DNA of 64,000 nucleotides from Paraburkholderia fungorum (GCF_902833645.1 NZ_CADFGE010000002.1:127158-191157); one strand, 5' to 3'; numbered from the stretch's first letter, positions 16,398-25,668 are shown. The notes: generated by a model from the sequence alone, not told the origin. Numbers and translations: made by a program.

Positions 16398-17618
16398 ATG
16401 GAACAACAGAATTCCTATCGTGCTCTTCTCAAGATCCCCAGCCTGTCTTCGCTCATTCTTGCGGCGACTCTGTCGCGCCTCGCCGGGCGCATGTTCACCC
16501 TGACATTAGTGCTGTTCGTGCTGACGCGATTTTCGTCGCCGGCGTTGGCCGGATGGCTGACATTCGCCGCGATTGTCCCAGGCTTGGTCGTAAGCCCCAT
16601 CGCGGGTGCGCTGCTTGACCGTATGGGCCCGACAACGGCATTGAGGATCGATCTGATCGCGAGCGCGATCTACATCGCCGCCATCAGCATGACCAGTTGG
16701 GTTGGCTGGGCCAGCATACCGGTTCTGTTTGTGCTGGTCGTGCTGCTCTCGCTTACCGGTCCGTTGGGCGCGGCGGGAACGCGAACCCTGCTGCCGCGTC
16801 TGGTGCCGGCCCACGCGCTCGATCGGGCCAATGCGCTGGACACCGCGGTCTACGCCGTGGTCGACGTGGTGGGACCCGGTTTGGCCGGGCTGATCGTTGC
16901 TTCGTTCGGACCTGAGTCCGCGCTGTCCGTCATCGCCGTGGCTTACGCGGGTGCGGCGATCTGTTTGTCTTACGTCCAGAATCTGCCCGGCCTCGCCTCC
17001 ACCCAGACATCTCTGCTGCGCCAGACGATCGAGGGCATCCAGATGGTCGCGCGTCAGCCGACGCTGCGGGGACTCGCCATTTCCTATTCGTTGTATCAGG
17101 CCACCTGGGGCGTTCTCGTTGTGGTGGTTCCGGTATTCGTGGCTAACCACTACGCCAGCGCGGTGGGCAGTTCAGTAACCGGCTTGCTGTGGGCCGCGAT
17201 GGGTATGGCCGGTGGCCTGGGAGCGCTTCTCGCCGGCCATCTGCGGACCACGGGCCGTGAACGCCTCATCATGGCGGCCGGGATGATCGTCACCGCCCTG
17301 GCCGCATGGCCGGTTGCAGCGGAATTCGGCTTTGGCGGCTTAGCCATCGGTTTGATGCTTGCCGGGGTGGCGTCCGGTCCAATCGACGTCGCGCTGCTAA
17401 CCTTGCGTCAGCGGCGCACCGATCCGCGTCAGCTCGGCCGGGTGCTGTCCATCTCGATGAGCCTGAATCTCGCCGGCTTTCCGCTGGGATCGGCCATTGC
17501 GGGGATGGTGATCACGACCTCCCTTTCCGCGACGTTCGTGATGGCCGGCATCGCTTCAATCATAGCCGCCATCGCGACTGCATCCATACCCCGCGACCTT
17601 GATCGACCGGCCGTTTAG
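16398..17618 (+). CDS. MFS transporter (MFS_3/EntS-like)
   Basis: A 406-residue, 12-helix major facilitator protein. The loop between helices 2 and 3 has GALLDRMGPTTALRIDL, the usual G-x-x-x-D-R motif, and its C-terminal counterpart appears near LAGHLRTTGRERL. The N-domain text (RTLLPRLVPAHALDRANALD) is typical of the MFS_3 group, which holds enterobactin exporter-like and drug exporters. The 264-bp upstream gap has no gene. The substrate is unknown. The next unit is the M24 operon in the same direction, but 237 bp and two palindromes separate them. Confidence 0.85.
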   Translation: MEQQNSYRALLKIPSLSSLILAATLSRLAGRMFTLTLVLFVLTRFSSPALAGWLTFAAIVPGLVVSPIAGALLDRMGPTTALRIDLIASAIYIAAISMTSWVGWASIPVLFVLVVLLSLTGPLGAAGTRTLLPRLVPAHALDRANALDTAVYAVVDVVGPGLAGLIVASFGPESALSVIAVAYAGAAICLSYVQNLPGLASTQTSLLRQTIEGIQMVARQPTLRGLAISYSLYQATWGVLVVVVPVFVANHYASAVGSSVTGLLWAAMGMAGGLGALLAGHLRTTGRERLIMAAGMIVTALAAWPVAAEFGFGGLAIGLMLAGVASGPIDVALLTLRQRRTDPRQLGRVLSISMSLNLAGFPLGSAIAGMVITTSLSATFVMAGIASIIAAIATASIPRDLDRPAV

Positions 17619-17733
17619 CGTCCTGTCGAGCGTGCCCCCGCTTTCAGTCGGTGATCGGACTTCAGTTCAGTCGACTGGACGCGATCCCGACCGGAGCGCA
17701 CTCCTCCCCACCCGACGACCCACCAGGGAAAAA

Positions 17734-17792
17734 ACCAGTGGACTGGTCTTTTTCATGGTGTAGCATCCAATCGTTACATCATTCAATGTAAC
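17734..17792 (+). promoter_or_regulatory. Two palindromes before the M24 operon (probable operators)
   Basis: ACCAGT-GG-ACTGGT (17734-17747) sits inside a longer imperfect inverted repeat (about 17721-17760). GTTACAT-N6-ATGTAAC (17773-17792) is a perfect 7-bp-arm palindrome in an AT-rich patch 63 bp before the gene start. The second has the size and symmetry of a TetR-family operator. No regulator gene lies next to it. Confidence 0.55.
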
Positions 17793-17855
17793 AATAAAAA
17801 ATGTCATCGTGCTGGGCTGCTGTACGCCTGTCGGACAGCATATTGGGAGGCAGGC

Positions 17856-18728
17856 ATGGGCGAGAAGGCCATTCCACACGTCAACGTGGACGAGTTGGCG
17901 CAATTCCGCGAAGTCCAGCAACTGGCGTACCGGTGCGTCGAGAGCATCGGCGACCTGCTTCGACCGGGCATGACGGAAAAGGACGCCGCCCGGCTGCTGA
18001 GCGAATGGTTACAGGACCATGGCGTGCATGACTGGCTGCACAAACCCTTCGCCTGGTTTGGTGACCGTACCGCTTTTGAGGGCTTCTCCGGGCTGTCGCA
18101 CATGGCGGGCTTCAATCTCGCCTTCTTCCCGGGTTCACGCCGTCTGGAAGAAAACATGCCGATCATTCTCGACGTGGCACCCGTGTTGAACGGGGTGATC
18201 GCCGATGTCGGCTACGCCACCTGCGTCGGTACGAATCCGATTCTCGAGCAACTGAAAGACGATCTCGCGGAACACCGCGAACTGATCGTCAGTATGGTCA
18301 AGCAACGGCGCACACTTGCCGACGTGGCGCGCGCGGTCGACCTGCTATGCAGGCAACAGGGCGTGGAGCCGCGCCATAAGGCCTATCCGTTCAAGGTGCT
18401 GGCGCATCGTGTCGCGAAACTGCACAACCCCGCCAAGCCGCGCTTCGTGGCGCGCTTCGGTCTGAACGCCACGCGCAATCTGGTCCTCGACCAGGTGAGC
18501 GCCGGCAGGAAAGAAGGCTGGTCGCCGCTGTGGTCGATCGATCGCCGTTCCGATCATGCACCGACGCCCGGCTTGTGGGCCGTCGAGCCGCATCTCGGCT
18601 TTCAGGGCGTGGGCGCCAAGTTCGAAGAACTGCTCGTCATCACCGAAGACGACGCCTACTGGCTCGACGACGACCTGCCGCATGTGCGCCGTTGGGCGCA
18701 GCGCGGACGGGCGTTGGCCGCGGCATGA
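17856..18728 (+). CDS. M24 (methionyl aminopeptidase/Xaa-Pro dipeptidase fold) family protein
   Basis: A 290-residue protein with the pita-bread M24 fold. A GGGAGG site lies just before the ATG. Metal-ligand positions can be traced: two aspartates in ILDVAPVLNGVIADVGYAT, a glutamate in LWAVEPHLGF and another in GAKFEELLVIT. The histidine ligand is probably in AHRVAKLHNP or nearby. It lacks the extra N-terminal domain of aminopeptidase P, so it is a short stand-alone form. The following hydrolase gene starts 11 bp later and a PF10118-type protein follows; I recall this trio as a recurrent cluster in Burkholderia and Pseudomonas, but its pathway is not known to me. Confidence 0.78.
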   Translation: MGEKAIPHVNVDELAQFREVQQLAYRCVESIGDLLRPGMTEKDAARLLSEWLQDHGVHDWLHKPFAWFGDRTAFEGFSGLSHMAGFNLAFFPGSRRLEENMPIILDVAPVLNGVIADVGYATCVGTNPILEQLKDDLAEHRELIVSMVKQRRTLADVARAVDLLCRQQGVEPRHKAYPFKVLAHRVAKLHNPAKPRFVARFGLNATRNLVLDQVSAGRKEGWSPLWSIDRRSDHAPTPGLWAVEPHLGFQGVGAKFEELLVITEDDAYWLDDDLPHVRRWAQRGRALAAA

Positions 18729-18739
18729 CGGAGGCGCAT

Positions 18740-19117
18740 ATGCAGCTTTTGACCGAACCCGTGCCGCTCACGCTGTACGAGGCGCCGCCCGCGATGCATC
18801 GCACGAGTTTCGCGGTGCGCCCGGGCGACGTGACCCTGGCCGCCAGCGCATGGGGCGGCCCCGCCCGGCCGACCGTGGTCCTCGTGCATGGCTACCCGTA
18901 CCGCGCCAACTTCATCCGCTGCCTGTTCATGCCGCGCAAGCATTACGCGCACGCCCCAGTCCAGGCGATCGTGCCGACGCTGGACAAATACGTCAGTCCG
19001 GCGCTATCCGAAGATCTCTCGCGATGGGTGCCGAAGTACCGGCGCCGTGAACTGACCGCACGGCACCAGGTGCCGCTCACCCGCGCGATCGCCCGCATCA
19101 GCATGATGCCGCGCTGA
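18740..19117 (+). pseudogene. Alpha/beta-hydrolase (possibly hydrolase-SDR) gene with large in-frame internal deletion
   Basis: The open frame gives 125 residues from the ATG with a GGAGG site. Its first part (LTEPVPLTLYEAPPAMHRT, then PTVVLVHGYPYRANFI) is the N terminus of an alpha/beta hydrolase up to the oxyanion-hole HGYP. The text then jumps directly to what looks like the distal end of a hydrolase domain (HAPVQAIVPTLDKYVSPAL and WVPKYRRRELTARHQVPL). The nucleophile elbow, catalytic acid and histidine region are missing; so is any following SDR domain, which related longer proteins carry. Reading frame and ribosome site are kept, so a short protein may be made, but it cannot be a hydrolase. 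Confidence 0.7.
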
Positions 19118-19154
19118 ACTCAGTGGGCTCACCAATCAGACGTCGGAGACCGTT

Positions 19155-20057
19155 ATGAACCAGGAGCAAACCCAGCACAAGATCAAGGCCCGCCACGTGA
19201 AGTTCGACTGGAGCCAAACACCGATTCAATGGATTCCGGGCGATCCGTCGAGCACGCACATCATCAATGTGCTGAACCTGCTGTTCCCAGCCGGCGAGCT
19301 ATGGTTCTGCCGCGTCTACAACAAGGCGCTGCCGCTCATTACCGACCCGGCCTTGCGCGACGACGCCGAGGGTTTTCTCCGTCAGGAAGCAGTGCATTCG
19401 CGCTCGCACGGCGGTGTGCTCACGCATTACTACAAGGCACACGGCATCGATACGCAGCCCTTCACGAAACAACTCGACTGGCTGTTCGGCAAGCTGCTCG
19501 GCGAACAGCCGCTTGGGCTGAAGATCGGCAAAACTCGCTTCTGGCTGCGCCAGCAGCTTGGCGTGATCGCCGCGCTGGAGCACTTTTTCGGCTATCTCGG
19601 CAACTGGGTGCTGAATGCCGACGGGCTCGATGCAGCCCACGCCGACCCCACCATGCTCGACCTGCTGCGTTGGCACGGTGCCGAAGAGGTCGAACATCGC
19701 ACGGTGGCCTTCGACATCTTCCGGCATATGGGCGGCACCTATTTCGAACGCTGCTTCCATATGCTCTCGACCGTCATGCTTCTGCTGTACTTCCTGACGC
19801 GCGGCGCACGCTTCATGCATCAACGCGATCCTGCTGCCGGCAGGTACTACGGCTTTATTCTCGCGTGGCGCGCCGGAGCGCGGCGCCGTTGTCTGCCGTC
19901 GTTCTGGAAAATGATTGCGGCGGCGTTGCGCTATTTCAATCCACGCTACACGCCCCATCACGAAGGCTCCACTGAACAGGCGCTGGCTTATCTCGCGACC
20001 TCGCCGGCAGCGCGAGCCGCGGCTCACGGGGGCAACTGGGTTCGTAAAGCAGGCTAA
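19155..20057 (+). CDS. PF10118-type predicted metal-dependent hydrolase
   Basis: A 300-residue protein starting WSQTPIQWIPGDP after a short polar N terminus. Conserved acidic and histidine positions suit a ferritin-like di-metal site: FLRQEAVHSRSH (about residue 76), ALEHFFGYLGNWVL (about 139), and WHGAEEVEHRTVAFD (about 175). These are the signatures of the Metal_hydrol family. A hydrophobic stretch near MLLLYFLTRGARF suggests membrane association. Substrate and reaction are not established for the family. It ends the M24 operon; no other gene follows before the iron-uptake promoter. Confidence 0.75.
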   Translation: MNQEQTQHKIKARHVKFDWSQTPIQWIPGDPSSTHIINVLNLLFPAGELWFCRVYNKALPLITDPALRDDAEGFLRQEAVHSRSHGGVLTHYYKAHGIDTQPFTKQLDWLFGKLLGEQPLGLKIGKTRFWLRQQLGVIAALEHFFGYLGNWVLNADGLDAAHADPTMLDLLRWHGAEEVEHRTVAFDIFRHMGGTYFERCFHMLSTVMLLLYFLTRGARFMHQRDPAAGRYYGFILAWRAGARRRCLPSFWKMIAAALRYFNPRYTPHHEGSTEQALAYLATSPAARAAAHGGNWVRKAG

Positions 20058-20099
20058 TGCGTGAGTTGACGCCTTTCCACCTTACATTTTGACATGTTA

Positions 20100-20117
20100 T
20101 GATGCGAATCATTCTCA
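20100..20117 (+). promoter_or_regulatory. Fur box before the FecI-type operon
   Basis: TGATGCGAATCATTCTCA, read on the minus strand as TGAGAATGATTCGCATCA, resembles the 7-1-7 Fur consensus at most conserved positions. It lies 45 bp before the sigma factor start, where iron-bound Fur would block transcription in iron-replete cells. Confidence 0.7.
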
Positions 20118-20162
20118 TTTACAAAAGCGTCGCATCCACGGATCTGACGCGCCCGGTGGGCC

Positions 20163-20675
20163 ATGGCGGCAAACGAATCGGCCCTGCATCACGAGATGCA
20201 GGCGCTCTACAGCAATCATCACGGCTGGCTCCACGCATGGCTGCGTAAGAAGCTCGGCTGTGCGCATCGTGCGGCCGACCTCGCGCACGACACGTTCCTG
20301 CGTTTGCTCGCCCGTGATGAACCGCTGGGTCTGCAAGAGCCTCGCGCGTTTCTAACCACGGTCGCGCAACGCGTGATGGCCAATTACTGGCGTCGCGAGC
20401 AGATCGAGCGTGCGTATCTGGAAGCGTTGGCGCTCGTGCCCGAGAATTTCGCGCCCTCACCTGAAGAGCGCGCGCTGCTTCTGGAAGCGCTGTGCGAGAT
20501 CGACAGCCTGCTGGAACGGCTGCCGCTCGCCGTCAAACGTGCTTTCCTTCTGGCCCAGCTCGACGGATTGACCCACGCCGAGATCGCCGCACAACTGAAG
20601 CTTTCCATCTCGACCGTGAAACGTCATCTGGTGCGCGCCGGCGCACAGTGTTTCTTTGCGCTGAACGTGGCCTGA
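20163..20675 (+). CDS. fecI: ECF sigma factor, FecI family
   Basis: A 170-residue extracytoplasmic-function sigma factor. Region 2 is at residues about 15-80 ([11 protein letters not shown], then [16 protein letters not shown]) and region 4 at about 110-160 ([20 protein letters not shown] and [15 protein letters not shown], the HTH for the -35 element). This is the FecI/PvdS iron-starvation type. A probable Fur box is located just upstream, and genes for FecR and a TonB receptor follow, so it should activate the receptor gene when the siderophore signal crosses the envelope. Gene symbol is by family. Confidence 0.9.
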   Translation: MAANESALHHEMQALYSNHHGWLHAWLRKKLGCAHRAADLAHDTFLRLLARDEPLGLQEPRAFLTTVAQRVMANYWRREQIERAYLEALALVPENFAPSPEERALLLEALCEIDSLLERLPLAVKRAFLLAQLDGLTHAEIAAQLKLSISTVKRHLVRAGAQCFFALNVA

Positions 20676-20686
20676 CGGATCGACGG

Positions 20687-21691
20687 ATGAACGCGAGCGC
20701 CAGACCCGATATTCCGCAACACATCGCCATGCGCGCCGTGCAGTGGTGGATGGAATTGCAATCCGGTAAAGACACGCGCGCCCAGCAACTCGCGTTGGCG
20801 CGCTGGTGCGCCGAGCATCCCGATCACGAACGCGCGTGGCAGCACATCTGCAGCGTCAGCAGTCGCTTCAGGGGACTCACCGAAGCAGGCACGGGCGTTG
20901 TGGACGCAGGCGGCGCAGCGGCCGCTCGCGCGGCGCTGACGCGTACCGGATCGGCCAGGCGCCGCGCGAGCGTCAAAGTCCTCGCGACCTTGTTGTTCGC
21001 CGGCGGCGCGACATGGCTCGCCGGTGAACACCTGCCGTGGCGCGCATGGAGTGCGGATGCGCACACCGCGCCCGGCCAGCGCCGCACCCTCACACTTGCC
21101 GACGGCACCCGCGTCACGCTTAACACCGACAGCGCCATCGATATCGGCTTCAACAGCACCGAACGGCAGGTGCGCCTGATCAAAGGCGAAATCATGATCG
21201 CGACCGGCCATCCCGCCGGCGAACAACGGCCGTTCATTGTCGAGACCGCGCAAGGGCGTTTGCAAGCCTTGGGGACACGCTTCGCCGTCAGGCAGCAGAG
21301 TGCGCTTAGCCGCCTCGATGTATTCGAGGGCGCGGTGCGGGTCAGCCCGCGCGACGCAGCCGGCCTTGCGCCGGTGGTCCGTGCCGGACAACGCGTCCGC
21401 TTCACGCACGACACCGTCGGAGCGGTCGAGCCGCTCAGCGAGAACGACGCGGCCTGGACGGATGGTCTGATCGTCGCGAGCGGCATGCGGCTCGGCGATT
21501 TCGTAGCCGAACTGGATCGCTATCGCGCGGGACATCTGGGTTGCGATCCGTCCGTGGCCGATTTGCGGATCTCGGGCACCTTCCCGCTCGCCGACACGGA
21601 GCGTGTGCTCGACACCCTGGCCGCAACCTTGCCGGTCAAGGTCGTATTCATTACGCGCTACTGGGGCACCGTGCGCGCAGCGCGTGCCTGA
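20687..21691 (+). CDS. fecR: FecR-type anti-sigma/signal transducer
   Basis: A 334-residue inner-membrane regulator starting 11 bp after the sigma gene; a longer frame overlapping fecI is rejected because conserved DUF4880 text begins soon after this ATG ([13 protein letters not shown]). A single TM helix (about residues 98-120) separates the cytoplasmic sigma-binding domain from the periplasmic FecR domain, which has the usual [19 protein letters not shown] and [13 protein letters not shown] motifs. The C-terminal DUF4974-like part contacts the receptor's signalling domain. It relays ligand occupancy of the downstream TonB receptor to the sigma factor. Confidence 0.9.
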   Translation: MNASARPDIPQHIAMRAVQWWMELQSGKDTRAQQLALARWCAEHPDHERAWQHICSVSSRFRGLTEAGTGVVDAGGAAAARAALTRTGSARRRASVKVLATLLFAGGATWLAGEHLPWRAWSADAHTAPGQRRTLTLADGTRVTLNTDSAIDIGFNSTERQVRLIKGEIMIATGHPAGEQRPFIVETAQGRLQALGTRFAVRQQSALSRLDVFEGAVRVSPRDAAGLAPVVRAGQRVRFTHDTVGAVEPLSENDAAWTDGLIVASGMRLGDFVAELDRYRAGHLGCDPSVADLRISGTFPLADTERVLDTLAATLPVKVVFITRYWGTVRAARA

Positions 21692-21808
21692 AACCGGCGA
21701 GCCCTGGCATCGCTGAAATTTTTTTCGTCTGTTGTGAGCTGTTTTCGAATCTCGCGTGACAAGGGAGATGAGAGCAACACATCGTCACCCTTCCAGCGAG
21801 CTTTGAAC

Positions 21809-24289
21809 ATGGGACAGTATCGAAACACCCGCCCCGGCAATAGCCGCCGTGGCAGTCGTGGCGCGATGCGCGCGCGGCACATTGCAACGGCCGCACTGAT
21901 CTCCGCCGGACTGCCGTTCAACGTGGCGCTGGCGGCCGATGCGCCGTCTTCCGCCGAGGCGCCAGCGCGCAAGAACTACGACATTCCGGCCGGGCCGCTC
22001 GAAGCGGCGCTCAATCGCTTCGGGCGCGAAAGCGGGCTGTTACTGTCCTTTCCGGCGGCACTGACAGACGGGCGCACGAGCGCAGGCCTGCACGGCGATT
22101 ACGACGTCAGGCAAGGCTTCGAGCGAATCCTGCGCGGCACAGGACTCGGCGCGACGCAGCAGGCCAATGGCGGCTATACGCTCGTCCCGCGCACTGAGGC
22201 GGCAGCGGACGACGGCGACCCGCACGGCACCACCCTCCCCGCCGTCACGGTCAGTTCGACAATGGTGAAAGCCGGCAGCTACCGGCCCCCTGCCGACTCG
22301 GTGGTAACGCGTTCGGACACGCCGGTGCTCGACACCGCTCAGGCCGTCAACATCGTGCCGTCCCAGGTGCTGCATGACCAGCGTCCGCGTAATCTCGACG
22401 ATGCGCTTGCGAACGTGAGCGGCATCGTGCAAGGCAATACGCTGGCCGGCACGCAGGACACCCTGCTCAAGCGCGGCTTCGGCGGCAATCGCGACGGTTC
22501 GATCATGCATAACGGCATGCCGCTGGTGCAAGGGCGCGCGCTGAACGCGGCGGCCGACAGTGTCGAAGTGCTCAAAGGCCCGACCTCGCTGCTGTACGGC
22601 ATCATGGACCCGGGCGGCGTCGTCAACGTGGTGAGCAAGCAGCCCTTGCTTCAGCCCTATCACGCGATCTCCGTGCTCGGTTCGACCTACGGACACGGCC
22701 GCAACGGCGCCGGCGCCACGCTCGATACAACCGGGCCGATCGGCGACTCCGGTCTCGCCTACCGGCTCGTGGTCGATCAGACCGACGAGCAGTATTGGCG
22801 CAACTTCGGCGAGCACCGCGAGACGCTCGTGGCGCCGTCGCTCGCGTGGTACGGACGCGATACCCAGGTGGTGGTGTCGTACGAATATCGCAAGTTTCTC
22901 TATCCGTTCGACCGCGGCACCGCGCTCGATCCGAAGACCAACCAGCCGCTTGCGATTTCGAGCCGCGAACGTCTCGACGAACCGTTCAACGAAATGGACG
23001 GCGAATCGAACCTCGCGCAAATCAGCGTCGATCACCAGATCAACGCGAACTGGAAGGCTCATTTCGGCTATAGCTACAACCGCGAGACCTACGACGCCGG
23101 TCAGTTGCGCGTGCAGGGTATCAACAGCACGACCGGCGCGGTGTCGCGCAGCAACGACGCGACGCATGGCGCGCTCAGCACGGACAGCTACGCGATCGCA
23201 TACGTGGACGGTCATTTCAACCTGGCGGGTTTGCGCAACGATTTGCAGGTCGGTGTCGACAGCGAGTACCGCCGCATCTATCGCAAGGACCTGCTGCGCC
23301 AGGCCACGAAATATCCGTTCAACTATTTCAATCCGATCTACGGACGCGAGAGCCCGTCGACCACCGTGTCCGCAAGCGACAGCGATCAGACCGACACGCT
23401 GCACGACCGCTCGTTCTTCTTCCAGGACAATTTGCATCTCACCGACAAGTGGATTCTGATCGGCGGCGCGCGTTTTCTGAGCTACAACCAGATCGCGGGA
23501 AAGGGTCGGCCGTTTGTCGTCAATACGGACATCAACGGCAGCAAATGGCTGCCGCGCGCGGGCGTGGTCTACAAATGGACCGACACGGTCTCGCTATACG
23601 GCAGCTATACCCAGTCGCTCAAGCCGACCTCGACGATCGCGCCGCTTGCCACCGGCGTGGTGATCGATTCGTCGGTGCAGCCTGAAGAAGCCACGTCGTG
23701 GGAGCTCGGCGCCAAGATTGCGATGCCCAATGGCCTCAGCGGCACGCTGGCGCTTTTCAACATCGACAAGAAAAACGTGCTGGTGCAGCAGTACAACGAC
23801 GCCACCAAACAGACCGACTGGCGCACGGCCGGCAAGGCACGTTCACGCGGAGTGGAGCTCGATGTGGCCGGGCAGATCGGCCAGCACTGGAGCGTGATCG
23901 CAAGCTACGCGTACATCGACGCGAAAACCACCGAAGACCCGTTGTATGCCGGCAAGCGCCTGTGGAATGCGCCGCAGAATACGGCATCGCTGGCTGCGGT
24001 CTATGACTTCGGCACGATCTTCGGCGGCGACCAGTTGCGGGTGGGCGCCGGCGCGCATTATGTCGGCCCACGCCCCGGCGATTCGGCCAATAGCTTCACG
24101 CTGCCGGCTTACACCGTCGCCGATGCCTTCGCCACTTATGAAACAAAACTCGGCAATCGCCATCTGTCGTTCCAGCTCAACGTGAAGAATCTGTTCAACA
24201 AGACCTACTACCCGTCGAGCGCGAACCGCTACTTCGTCGCGGTTGGCGACGCGCGCCAGGTCTCCTTGCTGTCGACGCTCGAGTTCTAG
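21809..24289 (+). CDS. TonB-dependent ferric-siderophore receptor with STN signalling domain
   Basis: An 826-residue outer-membrane receptor from ATG 21809. The signal peptide ends near NVALAADA. An STN signalling domain covers about residues 57-130 (YDIPAGPLEAALNRFGRESG and FERILRGTGLGA), as in transducing receptors of the FecA/FpvA type. A plug domain follows (VNIVPSQVLHDQ, VEVLKGPTSLLYG, DPGGVVNVVSK), then a 22-strand barrel ending in STLEF with the terminal aromatic residue. It should import a ferric siderophore with TonB energy and signal through FecR/FecI. The plug wording is that of the hydroxamate/ferrichrome-type siderophore group, but the ligand is unknown. No siderophore synthesis genes are in the window. 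Confidence 0.9.
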   Translation: MGQYRNTRPGNSRRGSRGAMRARHIATAALISAGLPFNVALAADAPSSAEAPARKNYDIPAGPLEAALNRFGRESGLLLSFPAALTDGRTSAGLHGDYDVRQGFERILRGTGLGATQQANGGYTLVPRTEAAADDGDPHGTTLPAVTVSSTMVKAGSYRPPADSVVTRSDTPVLDTAQAVNIVPSQVLHDQRPRNLDDALANVSGIVQGNTLAGTQDTLLKRGFGGNRDGSIMHNGMPLVQGRALNAAADSVEVLKGPTSLLYGIMDPGGVVNVVSKQPLLQPYHAISVLGSTYGHGRNGAGATLDTTGPIGDSGLAYRLVVDQTDEQYWRNFGEHRETLVAPSLAWYGRDTQVVVSYEYRKFLYPFDRGTALDPKTNQPLAISSRERLDEPFNEMDGESNLAQISVDHQINANWKAHFGYSYNRETYDAGQLRVQGINSTTGAVSRSNDATHGALSTDSYAIAYVDGHFNLAGLRNDLQVGVDSEYRRIYRKDLLRQATKYPFNYFNPIYGRESPSTTVSASDSDQTDTLHDRSFFFQDNLHLTDKWILIGGARFLSYNQIAGKGRPFVVNTDINGSKWLPRAGVVYKWTDTVSLYGSYTQSLKPTSTIAPLATGVVIDSSVQPEEATSWELGAKIAMPNGLSGTLALFNIDKKNVLVQQYNDATKQTDWRTAGKARSRGVELDVAGQIGQHWSVIASYAYIDAKTTEDPLYAGKRLWNAPQNTASLAAVYDFGTIFGGDQLRVGAGAHYVGPRPGDSANSFTLPAYTVADAFATYETKLGNRHLSFQLNVKNLFNKTYYPSSANRYFVAVGDARQVSLLSTLEF

Positions 24290-24355
24290 GCGTGCGCACG
24301 GACACCGTACGCACGATATGTGGGTTCAATGGATCAACAGGATATGGGAGTCACG

Positions 24356-25117
24356 ATGAAACTCTGGAACCGTCGCGCTAACAAGGGTCTGGCGCCCGCC
24401 CGCAAACGCCGGACCTTTCTCACTACCGCGGCGAGCCTCGGTGCGGTGCTGGCGGTCGCGACACCCGCCGCGCGCGCCGCATCGAGCGATCCGCGCGCGG
24501 GCAAGAAAGTCGTGATGCTCGTGCAACTGAATGGCCCGAGCCTGGCCGTCGACCAGAAGATCGCGGCGCACCTGACCGCGCGCGGCTACAGCGTACGCAT
24601 GCTGGATCAGGCGCAACCGCCCGAGGCGGTGGGCGACGCGGATCTGGTCGTCATTTCATCGACGGTCTCATCGAAACAGGTGGCGGGAGGCTGGCGCTAC
24701 CTGGCCAAGCCGTTATTGACATGGGAAAACGATTTGCTCGACGACTTCGCGATGACGGGCAAGCGTCACGACGTCGATTTTGGCGAAGCGGAAAAGGAGC
24801 GTTACCTGTGGCTGGTCAACGCGCCCCACCCCATTGCGGCCGGCTTGCCGGCGGGCGTGACGAACGTCTACGTCAAGCAGGCCGCGATGAGCTGGGGCAA
24901 ACCGGGCTTGGGCGCGACGACCATCGCAACGCTGTATGGCCAGCCTGAAAAGGCGGCGATCTTCGCCTATGAGAAAGGCGCCACGATGGACTACGAGTCG
25001 CTGGCGCCGGCCCGGCGCGTGATGTTCTTCCTGAACAACGACACCTTCGGCAACCTCTCGCCGGCGGGTAACAGTCTGTTTGATGCGGCCGTGGATTGGG
25101 CGCTCGGTTTAGCCTGA
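24356..25117 (+). CDS. Tat-exported protein of unknown function in the iron-uptake operon
   Basis: A 253-residue protein. GGGAG five bases before ATG 24356 decides the start over upstream in-frame GTG/ATG codons. The N terminus has a twin-arginine signal (RKRRTFLTTAASLGAVLA, cleavage near ARA), predicting folded export to the periplasm. The mature part has an alternating beta-alpha pattern (GKKVVMLVQLNGPSLAV, GDADLVVISSTVSSK) that resembles a flavodoxin- or glutamine-amidotransferase-like fold, and ends in NLSPAGNSLFDAAVDWALG, wording seen at the end of ThuA-like or carbohydrate-associated domains. It follows the receptor gene by 66 bp. A periplasmic role in processing the ferric ligand is a guess from position only. 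Confidence 0.65.
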   Translation: MKLWNRRANKGLAPARKRRTFLTTAASLGAVLAVATPAARAASSDPRAGKKVVMLVQLNGPSLAVDQKIAAHLTARGYSVRMLDQAQPPEAVGDADLVVISSTVSSKQVAGGWRYLAKPLLTWENDLLDDFAMTGKRHDVDFGEAEKERYLWLVNAPHPIAAGLPAGVTNVYVKQAAMSWGKPGLGATTIATLYGQPEKAAIFAYEKGATMDYESLAPARRVMFFLNNDTFGNLSPAGNSLFDAAVDWALGLA

Positions 25118-25215
25118 ATGAGGCCTTGCCCATTCACGTTGAACGCTGGGCGATAATAAAACCTTGCCTCGCGCTGTAGTCCGTCGTCAGTTCCCGTCGG
25201 AAAGCAGACCGGGCA

Positions 25216-25503
25216 TCAGTTAGAAGCCGCCCCCGCATCCGCGGCCGGTACGCCAGCCGTCTTGACCGCGCCAGCGCCATCCGTGTGATGCTGAATGTCA
25301 TAAATCTCCCGATTACGCGCAATCTCCACCGCGGTAGGGGGATAGTCGTTATTGGGCGTCGGCACGAGCCCTTCGGCCTGAGCTTGTTTCAACTGAGCCA
25401 TAACCTCAGCCCGTGTGAGTCCCGACGGATTGGATTGCGCAAACGCATTCGCTCCGAACGGCAAACTGAGCGCGGCAACAGCAATAGCGGTAAGCAGTTT
25501 CAT
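25216..25503 (-). CDS. DUF4148 secreted protein
   Basis: A 95-residue exported protein: signal peptide ending in NAFAQ, then the DUF4148 motif LTRAEVMAQLKQAQAEGLVP with a short YPP segment. It is a small, abundant Burkholderiales family of unknown function. GGAGAG precedes the ATG. It is divergent from the RND operon, and the shared 291-bp gap contains two inverted copies of an ATTAC-type box, so it may be co-regulated with the efflux system. Confidence 0.85.
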   Translation of the reverse strand: MKLLTAIAVAALSLPFGANAFAQSNPSGLTRAEVMAQLKQAQAEGLVPTPNNDYPPTAVEIARNREIYDIQHHTDGAGAVKTAGVPAADAGAASN

Positions 25504-25592
25504 GATGTCTCTCCGGTGAAGTGCAAGAAATGAGTGGTCTGAACCACGTTTCCTATTCTTGTCATTTCAGCTGTCGGAGCACTGACCCGCGG

Positions 25593-25668
25593 ATTACCGT
25601 TTTGTTATCTATACGTCGCGCTTAAACAAAAGACCTCAAAGAAGAACGGCAGATAACAGAACCGTAAT
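25593..25668. promoter_or_regulatory. Pair of inverted ATTAC-N6-GTTAT boxes before the RND operon
   Basis: ATTAC-CGTTTT-GTTAT (25593-25608) and, inverted, ATAAC-AGAACC-GTAAT (25653-25668). Extended over 19 bp, the two copies match at 17 positions when one is reverse-complemented. The same ATTAC-N6-GTAAT layout lies 58 bp before the response regulator gene at 34211-34226, and resembles the CusR/CopR-type boxes of heavy-metal response regulators. They are well placed for control of the efflux operon and of the divergent DUF4148 gene. Confidence 0.65.

Noticed and set aside
22040..23437. Minus-strand open frame of about 465 residues inside the TonB receptor gene
   Set aside because: Antisense shadow with no motif, ribosome site or plausible composition.
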